DNA from: Legionella steigerwaltii
Lineage (GTDB): Bacteria; Pseudomonadota; Gammaproteobacteria; Legionellales; Legionellaceae
Direction: 5' to 3'
Assembly (NCBI RefSeq): GCF_001468065.1
Contig: NZ_LNYZ01000030.1
Location: 1-38,869 of the forward strand
Length of the DNA stretch: 38,869 nucleotides
In this document: piece after piece, positions 1 through 8,000 of the stretch
How the letters are laid out: the number at the start of each line of letters is the position of its first letter
How positions within the stretch are numbered: position 1 is the first letter of the stretch
Translations under genes and position numbers: made by a program
The notes under the pieces: generated by a model
Told to the model about the DNA's origin: nothing
Database searches by the model: none
The model's input: the letters and a program-made list of their open reading frames with translations, nothing else

Positions 1-82
1 AACCCCTGTTCAAGCAGAGTCTCGAAGGCAGTAACATCAGGTGCATTCGGCAGGGTACAGCTCATGCTGATAATGGCAATCG
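1..82 (-). repeat. 82-bp perfect inverted copy of 5573-5654 (start of KS coding sequence)
   Basis: The reverse complement of 1-82 is identical base for base to 5573-5654 inside the large PKS; position k pairs with 5655-k. The first mismatch is at 83/5572. The left end of the match is set by the window edge, so the true repeat may be much longer. It encodes the first strand of the KS domain in both genes. Confidence 0.95.
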
Positions 83-134
83 GTTCATTTAGGATGTCAT
101 TTTCATTATCTTGATGTCCTTTTTTTGCGTGCAT
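1..134 (-). CDS. N-terminus of a second, divergent polyketide synthase (partial, cut by window edge)
   Basis: Reading the minus strand from the ATG at 134 gives a protein starting MHAKKGHQDNENDILNEPIA and continuing into IISMSCTLPNAP, the first strand of a ketosynthase (KS) domain. Only about 44 codons are inside the window. A ribosome binding site (AGAGGT) lies six bases before the ATG. The N-terminal 17 residues match the start of the PKS at 2038 (MHTKKGHQNSINDILNEPIA), and the KS start matches the second KS of that protein. The gene is divergent from the FkbM-methyltransferase/PKS operon and probably belongs to the same biosynthetic locus. Its length and domain order cannot be known from here. 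Confidence 0.8.
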   Translation of the reverse strand, partial: MHAKKGHQDNENDILNEPIAIISMSCTLPNAPDVTAFETLLEQG

Positions 135-144
135 CGTGTACCTC

Positions 145-160
145 TAAAGTAGTTACTTTA
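145..160. promoter_or_regulatory. Operator-like inverted repeat TAAAGTA-GT-TACTTTA
   Basis: A perfect 7-bp inverted repeat with a 2-bp centre lies 10 bases upstream of the divergent PKS start at 134 and inside the shared intergenic region of the two PKS units. It overlaps the probable 5' leader of the minus-strand gene. A symmetric site in this position is what a dimeric repressor would use. No regulator gene is in the window, and the role is inference. Confidence 0.35.
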
Positions 161-207
161 AATATAAGCTAGGAATGGCGCTTCTGTCTAAACTAGAAGA
201 CCTAGAC

Positions 208-213
208 TATAAT
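208..213 (+). promoter_or_regulatory. Candidate -10 box (TATAAT) for the methyltransferase-PKS operon
   Basis: A perfect TATAAT lies in the AT-rich divergent intergenic region (135-354), about 140 bases before the first methyltransferase start. No good -35 hexamer is visible at 16-18 bases upstream, so an activator may be needed or the match may be chance. On the other strand an AATATA at 161-166 (TATATT when read on the minus strand) could be the -10 of the divergent PKS. I see no small gene in this gap. Confidence 0.3.
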
Positions 214-354
214 ATTTATTGAAAGGCTAGATTATGATAAGTTTTAAAAGCCCTCTCATTTTCCAAAAAGATCTCATATTAATGGCGGTAAGATGGAAGC
301 TTGTCCTGAACTATAGCCTAATTTATATGCAGACTTTTAATGGGACAACAGTGA

Positions 355-1203
355 ATGTCTAATACAATTTTAAATAAACAATTTACAATTGGTCATTTGC
401 ATTTTATAAGTGAGCATGAAACGCGTGGACTAATTTATGAAATCTTTTATCAAAAAACGTATTTACCCGATTTTCTCACTTTAAATCCCGGCTCGATTAT
501 TTTGGATGTAGGAGCACATATTGGGCTTTTTTCACTGTTTGCCCTGCGTCGATGTAAATATGATGCATTGGTTTATAGTTTTGAACCCATTCCTATCTCT
601 TTTCGATGTCTAAAAAAGAATTTGGCGCCGTTTGGAGAGAAAGCTCGCCTATATAACATGGGAATTGGTGATGTTACTGAAGAATGTTCTGTTGAATTTA
701 CGCTTTTTGGGGGAGATCTTACGACAGCAACCTATAAGCCTCTGGATAAAATGATTTCTAACTACAATCCTCTATTAGATTATAAGACCTTACTAAAAAT
801 TTCCCGATATCGGAATAAGTTGTTGTATTATCAACTGAAATTTTTACCTTTTATGCGACACTATTTGATTAAAAGGAACTTTAAAAATCGAACAGCAGAA
901 ACAAAAGTTGTGTGTAAACTGACATCACTTGGCCATTTTATTGAAAAAAACGCGATAAAACATATCGATTTTTTGAAAATTGATGTTGAGGGCGCGGAAT
1001 TTGAAGTTGTAAAAAGCATTAAGCCCGAACAGTTTTCTATGATTAAACAATTAAGTATCGAAGTACATAATATTGATAACAGGGTAGAGCATCTTGCTGC
1101 ATATTTGCGAGAGCAAGGTTATCTTGTTAAGGTCAATAGAAATCCTCTTTATGAAAAGCTGGATTGGAACCAATATATGATCTATGCAAAAAGAGCAGTC
1201 TAA
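355..1203 (+). CDS. FkbM-family SAM-dependent methyltransferase
   Basis: The 282-residue protein has the FkbM layout: a SAM-binding glycine motif LDVGAHIGLFS at about residues 50-60, an acidic strand end SFEPIP, and the family signature FLKIDVEGAEFEV near residues 206-218. FkbM proteins methylate hydroxyls on sugars or polyketides, so here it probably O-methylates the PKS product or its glycosyl form. The ATG at 355 follows a weak GGGA site nine bases upstream. It is the first gene of a three-gene operon and overlaps or nearly abuts the next methyltransferase. The substrate is inferred from context only. Cytoplasmic, with no signal or membrane segment. Confidence 0.85.
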   Translation: MSNTILNKQFTIGHLHFISEHETRGLIYEIFYQKTYLPDFLTLNPGSIILDVGAHIGLFSLFALRRCKYDALVYSFEPIPISFRCLKKNLAPFGEKARLYNMGIGDVTEECSVEFTLFGGDLTTATYKPLDKMISNYNPLLDYKTLLKISRYRNKLLYYQLKFLPFMRHYLIKRNFKNRTAETKVVCKLTSLGHFIEKNAIKHIDFLKIDVEGAEFEVVKSIKPEQFSMIKQLSIEVHNIDNRVEHLAAYLREQGYLVKVNRNPLYEKLDWNQYMIYAKRAV

Positions 1204-2038
1204 TACAATGAAAGCAAGTAAACTTAGAAAAATACATCGATTTTTAATGCAGTTATCACCCATTCTACGCATCGCATTGATCCGGTGGCTTTATAATAAA
1301 TTTGCATCGAATAATAAGGCGAAACAATGTGTTTTTCTGAATTATGGGTATCATGATGAGACCATTCTGTCGTTAAATCCAGAGGATGAACCGAATCGAT
1401 ACTTTATCCAACTCTATCATCGAGTTGTCAGAGATATCGATTTACAGAACAAAGATATTGTTGAAGTTGGATGTGGTCAGGGTGCTGGTGGTGTCTTCTT
1501 ATTGCAGTATAAAAAGCCTCGTTCCTATATTGGTATTGATTTGTCCGAAAAAGCAATTGAAATATGTCAGCGCAATTCCAAATGGGATAATGCGCGTTGG
1601 ATTCAAGGACGTGCAGACGCTTTACCTATCCCTGACGATAGTGTTGATGTGCTTGTCAATGTAGAATCATCTCATTGTTACCCTTCAATGGAACAATTTC
1701 TTAGTGAGGTTAAGCGTGTACTTCGACCTGATGGTTATATGGCTTTTACCGATCTACGTCCGTCTTCAGAGGTGGAATCGTTAGACCAATGTATCAGCAC
1801 CTCCGGATTACAAGTTCTTAAGCGTGATGATATTACTCCTCAAGTTCTTGATTCGTTAACTCGTCTGTCAGACAGGCGAAAAGCCCATATTAATGCAACT
1901 TACTCACCCATATGGCGTCAAGCTGTTCGTGACATATCTGCGGTGAAGGGTTCAGTTACTTATAATGGGTTTATAAATGGGCAGCAGAAATATCTTTGTT
2001 ATTTGTTACAAAAGAAAAGACAGAATGAGGTAACATGA
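1184..2038 (+). CDS. Class I SAM methyltransferase, polyketide-lipid O-methyltransferase type
   Basis: The protein has motif I VEVGCGQGAGGV (residues 93-104), motif II YIGIDLS, and the post-I stretch NVESSHCYPS followed by RVLRPDGYMAFTDLRP. The FLNYGY segment near residue 51 and the E-SHCYP motif recall, from memory, the family containing the mycobacterial phthiotriol/phenolphthiotriol dimycocerosate O-methyltransferase, which acts on polyketide lipids. Two starts are possible. The ATG at 1184 overlaps the upstream gene by 20 bases. The ATG at 1208 is four bases after its stop, with a weak AAGAG site. The stop overlaps the PKS ATG (ATGATG), so the two are probably translationally coupled. It likely methylates the PKS product. 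Confidence 0.85.
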   Translation: MQKEQSNTMKASKLRKIHRFLMQLSPILRIALIRWLYNKFASNNKAKQCVFLNYGYHDETILSLNPEDEPNRYFIQLYHRVVRDIDLQNKDIVEVGCGQGAGGVFLLQYKKPRSYIGIDLSEKAIEICQRNSKWDNARWIQGRADALPIPDDSVDVLVNVESSHCYPSMEQFLSEVKRVLRPDGYMAFTDLRPSSEVESLDQCISTSGLQVLKRDDITPQVLDSLTRLSDRRKAHINATYSPIWRQAVRDISAVKGSVTYNGFINGQQKYLCYLLQKKRQNEVT

Positions 2039-5000
2039 TGCATACAAAAAAAGGACATCAAAACAGCATAAACGACATACTGAACGAACCGATTGCCATT
2101 ATTGGAATGAATTGTCAATTTCCTGGGGTTGATTCGGATGTCGAAGATGTCGATGCATTTTATGAGATGTTGCTCAAAGAACAGACTTCAATTAAAGAGG
2201 TACCTGGGAATCGCTGGAATATTGATCAATATTATGACGTGGACCGCCAGAAAGAAAATAAAATAGTCAGCCGTAAGGGCGGTTTTTTGAATGATCCTCA
2301 ATTATTCGATGCCGCTTTTTTTAAAATATCGCCCACCGAAGCCAAACAAATGGATCCGCAACAACGTCTTTTTTTAGAAGTTTCCATTCGAGCTTTAAAT
2401 CATGCCAACCTACCGCTTGATTCATTAAAAAACTCCAATACTGGGGTATATTGTGGCGTTTCTACACACGATTACAGCCAACTGAATTATAAAGACCACA
2501 TCACATTTAATGCCTATACCTATATAGGTTCTGCAGACAGTGCTGCACCAGGAAGACTGTCTCACTTTCTTAATTTAAAAGGTCCATCCATGACTGTGGA
2601 TACCGCCTGCTCCTCATCGTTGTCAGCACTGTATCTTGCCACGATGGCATTAAGGAATCAGCAGTGCGATATGGCGATTGTTGGTGGAGTTCATTTGAGC
2701 CTTTGCCCTGAAATTTTTATAGGCGTAACGAAAGCGAATATGCTCTCAGCTGTTGGCCAATGCAGCAGCTTTGATGCTGCAGCCGATGGCTATGCACGTA
2801 GTGAAGGGTGTGCTGTGGTGGTTGTGAAACGACTTCGTGATGCGTTAAAAGACAACAATAAAATCCTTGCGGTGATTAAAAGCATCGTCATGAATCAAGA
2901 TGGTGGTGGTGGGATGGGTATGGCTGCGCCGAATATCGAAGCGCAAATAGCTATGCACCAGGCCTCATTAGAACAGGCGCATGTGACAGCAAGTGATATT
3001 GACTATATTGAAACCCATGGAACAGGCACGATTTTGGGTGATGCGGTTGAGTTTAATGCGATTCAACACATACACCAAGGTCATCATACCAAAGACAGTC
3101 CCTTAATTATCGGTGCAGTAAAAAGTAATCTGGGACATACTATTTCAGCATCAGGTATTGCATCCCTCATTAAAGTGGTTGCCGCATTAAATCATGAACT
3201 CATTCCGGCTAATTTGCATTACACCACACCAAGCTCATCGATTGACCCTGAGAGTATCCCGGCTCTTCTCCCCGTTCAAGCGATACCTTTCGCGAAACAT
3301 GCCAATAAAAAAAGGTACGCGCAAGTATCCAATTTTGGTTTTACAGGTACGAATGTGAGCGCAGTTATTGAAGAACCACCCGTTTTGGCATTAAACCCAT
3401 CCATTGCGCATCACGATGAACCCGAGTGTTTTGTTATTTCAGCACACAGTGAATACTCATTGAAGCAGATGCTAGCAAGCCACCTGCACTATTTAAAGGA
3501 ATCCTCCGTAAGCCTGCGTGATGTGTGCTCCACCTTAATCAATTGTCGGGACCATTATAAATTTCGTTGCGCCATCATTGCCAACAACAAAGAAGCATTA
3601 ATTAAACAAATTGAATCAGAAGCATATGAGCTGAATAAAGTAACCCTAAAAAAAGACATCAAAATTATAGAATATGATGCACAGCAAATTTATGAGCAGT
3701 ATCGTTCAGGAGCCAACATCAGGCTCGCTAATAACCGGGACTCGTACAATCAAGTCGATTTGCCATTGTACTTTTTTGATCGAAAAGCGTATTGGCATGA
3801 TAAAGAGGATAACAATACAGCAGATGATACGCCGGTGCCTCAGGATTGGAGCTTCCACTTGGAGTGGCAGAATCAACCCACAGAGAAACATTATCGCAAA
3901 ATGTCAGGCAAGCCTTGGCTTTTAATGGGGGCCAAACATTTAGCCACTGGTTTTATAGAACAGGGATTACCAATTGTTCTCGATGACGATAACCCCGCAT
4001 TAGACACGTTGGAAGGAGTTATTTTTGCAGCGGATATCGATGCAATGCCAGCAAAGGATATTGAGACTCATATCGATTTACAAAAGAACACGCTAAAAAA
4101 ATTATTGGGCCTGGTTAAAGAGTTACAACAAAAAGCAATTGAATTACAGCTTATAGTCCTCACGACCAACGCGATACCAGAGCTTACCGGCGACCTACTC
4201 AACCTTGATGGCAGCGTGCTCTTGGGATTTTGCAAGACTTTAGTTTTGGAATTACCTCAATATCAAACCATTCTCATCGATTTGGATCAACACGATGAAG
4301 GTTATTTTCCGGCGCAGGTGGTTCATGAAATTCATTATAACCATGGCCAAAATTACGAGCATGTCGTTGCGTATCGTCATGGCCAGCGATGGGTCTCCCG
4401 CTTAAAAAGAACGACACTGCCCGACAAAAAACGATCACTATGGGGCGAAGGCCGTTATCTTATCACAGGGGGCTGTGGTGGCTTAGGTCTGGTGACCGCG
4501 CAAGCCTTACTGTCTGTTGGTGCCAAAGAATTAATTCTTGTCTCAAGGCATGTGGATACGCCCGAATTAAACGCACAGATTAAAAAAATTCAATCCCGCT
4601 ACCCAAATCAAATAATTCGTACGATGGGTTTAGATATTACAGATAAAGAAAAACTACGTAGTTTGTTATTAGAGAGTAACGCAGATGGCTTGTTAAGGGG
4701 GATTATTCATGCTGCCGGTGCCTCACTGAATGCGCCATTGCTTGAGCATCAGGATGAAGACATTGACTCTTTATTTTCTGCAAAGGTAGAAGGCGGTTGG
4801 TACTTGCATGAGTTAAGCCAGCATTGTGACCTGGATTTTTTTGTCGTTTACTCTTCTGTTTCCTCGGTATTTGGAAGCAACAAAGAATCAGCATACAGTG
4901 CCACTAATAGTTTTTTAGACGCCTTAATTGCAGAACGTCGCCGCTTGGGTTTAGTGGGTACCGCAATTCAATGGGGGCCTTGGGCTGAAGCGGGTATGGC

Positions 5001-8000
5001 TGAAAAACGAGCGCGCGACCAAGGTCTAAAACAGGCATTCATTCATAATGATCAAGGGCGTGCGTTGATTCACTATTTAATCAATAGTCCATTATCCCAT
5101 GTCACCATTATATCACCTGAATACCTCAAGTTTATGTTGGATTTTGTTCCAAAACCACGACCTTTATTTTATCAAGATCTGACCCATGATCTGACTGGGG
5201 TTGAGGTCGAATACGAAGCTAATGAAAACGTATCGCCCTGGCTGAATGATTACTCGAAGATGAACGATGATCAAAAAGGTACTGCATGCAAGAACATGGT
5301 CTCTGCACTCTGTAAAGAAATTTTGGGGTTACCCGAAACAGAGGAATTGGAAGAGCACGAAGGATTTTTTGAACTTGGTTTTGATTCGTTAATGGTCACT
5401 GAAATAGCGACCAGGCTGAAGGAAAAGCTGAAACCCTATCTTAATGTAACCGCTACGATTGGCTTTGATTATCCATCCATAAGCAAACTCTCCCAATACG
5501 TTGAATCGGAATTGGAAAAGAGCCTCATTCAAACGCATGTGTTGCAGTCATCTCCAGAGGTTTCTGACGACTCGATTGCCATTATCAGCATGAGCTGTAC
5601 CCTGCCGAATGCACCTGATGTTACTGCCTTCGAGACTCTGCTTGAACAGGGGTTAAGCGGTGTGAAAGAAATTCCTCTCGAGCGCTGGGACAATCAACTC
5701 TATTATGACCCCAATCCGGATGCGCCGGGCAAATCTTACATCACGAAGCTTGGGCTCATTGAGCATATTAAAGCATTCGATGCTTCGTTTTTCGGGATTA
5801 GTCCACGAGAAGCATCCTTGATGGACCCCCAACAACGTCTTTTTTTGGAGCAGTGTTATCAGGCTTTGGAAAATGCCAATTACTCTGTGCATTCTTTACG
5901 GGGCAGTTTAACCGGGGTTTATGCTGGGGTGGGTGCGTCGCATGAATATTATTCGCAGCTGGAACACGTCGGATTGGCTCCGGACGAGATGGGGATGTTT
6001 GCGGTTACGGGTAAGGCATTGAATATGATTCCTGGACGCGTCACCTACACGTTTGACTTCAAGGGCCCGGCAGTGAGCTTTGATACGGCGTGTTCTTCGT
6101 CCTTAGTCGCGATTCATTATGCCTGTCAAGGCTTAAAAACTCGGGAAATCGATTATGCGCTGGCGGGCGGGGTGAATGTGTTATTACGTCCCGAAAGTAT
6201 TGTTAATTTGTGCAAAGCCAAAGCGTTATCTTTAGAGAGTCAATGCAAAACCTTTGACGAGCATGCGGATGGGTATGTGCGTGCGGAAGGGTGTGGGGTG
6301 TTGTTTTTGAAACGGCTCGGTGATGCCCTGCGTGATAAGGACTCGATTTTAGCGGTGATTAAAGCCTCTGCCGTCAGTAATGATGGCAAGACAGCAGGAC
6401 TCACTGTCCCGAATGGGAAAAGTCAGGAAGCAGTCATGCGCAAGGCCTTAAGCCAGACGTCCTTAGCGAGCAGTGACATCAGTTTCATTGAGACGCACGG
6501 CACAGGCACCCCGCTTGGCGACCCCATTGAGGTGCATGCCATAAACCAAGTCTATGGCACATCGCGTGGTGAGAACAATCCCTTGTATCTGGGGGCTGTG
6601 AAAACCAATTTAGGCCATCTGGAAAGTGCTGCCGGTGTTGCCAGTATGATTAAAGTCATCTTGAGTTTACAAAAAGGGCGTCTTTATAAAAACATCAATT
6701 TTCAACGCTTAAATCCCAAGATTCAACTGGATGAGACTCGTCTTGCCTTACACACCATGGATTGGCACAGCCCTACCCCTCTCAAATGCGCCGGGGTGAA
6801 TGCGTTTGGGTTTAGCGGCACCAATGCCCACGTCATTGTGCAGGAATTTCCGACACAAACACCGCCAAAGAAGAACCTGACGGCACAAACACAAGTCCTG
6901 GTTTTATCCGCCAAAAGCCAGACTGCTTTGGACCATCTGGCCCAACGTTATCAACAGTATCTCGCCACAAGCCACTATGAGTTTCGCGACATCTGTTTTA
7001 CCGCCGCCAGCTGTAGGGAGCATTATGCGTATCGCCTGGCAGTCGCTGCCCAAAGCACGCTTGAAGCCAGTCAACTGATGCAGCAGGGTGCGTTTGCCTC
7101 GACTCAAAACAAGAAGGCCCTGGAGGTGCATGACCCCGAGCTTCAGGCACTGGTGAGCGAATACCTGCACGGTAAAGACGTGGATTGGCAGGCTTACTAC
7201 ACCGACCCCGCTGGGGGGTATCGCAAAGTTATCTTACCCAATTATGCATTTGAACGCCGTGAATTTTGGCTGGAAAAAAAAGCATCGACACCTCATTTGA
7301 GTGCTTATGACTTGGCCGTACAGCATCTGTACGACCGCACCTGGAATCCGCTCAATAGCACGGTGCCGAGCAGTGCGGCCATGCCCAAGCTGTGGGTGAT
7401 TGCTCACGATGCGGCGCGCGCCCAAAAAGTATTAGGGGGACTTCAGTATCAGCTGATTGAGGAGGACCGCCAACTGGAGGATGTGGCGGAGAAACACATC
7501 GTATTCCTGTACGAGCAGGACCACTTTAATGAACTCATTCATTGGTGTCAACGGATGTTTCAACAACGTCCGGCATGTTTTATCTTGGTGACTGAAAACG
7601 CCTATGCCCTCAACGACAAGTACACTGCTAATCCGGTGAATCCCTACCACACCATGGCGAGTGCTTTTTGGAAAAGCTTTAGCAATGAGCTGGAATTCAC
7701 TAAAAATTACACCATAGATTTAGACTCACGCAGTACCCTAAGCGAGGTGTTGCGCTATGTCGTTCATACGACCAGTGCTGAAACCCAATTTGCGGTACGC
7801 GATACCCTTTATGTCCCCAGGCTGAAGAAAAAAGAGCTGCCCGTGCCTTCAGAGCCCCACGAAGTCTTACTGGATAGAGAAGCCAGTTACCTCATTACCG
7901 GCGGTACGGGCGGTTTGGGCAAACCCTTAATCGACTACCTCATGCACCGCGGTGCCAAACATCTAATCATTACCAGCCGCTCAGCATGTACCCAGGAAAC

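Noticed and set aside
3400..3850. Possible acyltransferase domain after KS1 (and similarly 6850-7290 after KS2)
   Set aside because: The segments are only about 120-150 residues and lack GHSxG. They end in the LPxYxFxRxxxW-type linker motif, as in AT-less modules.
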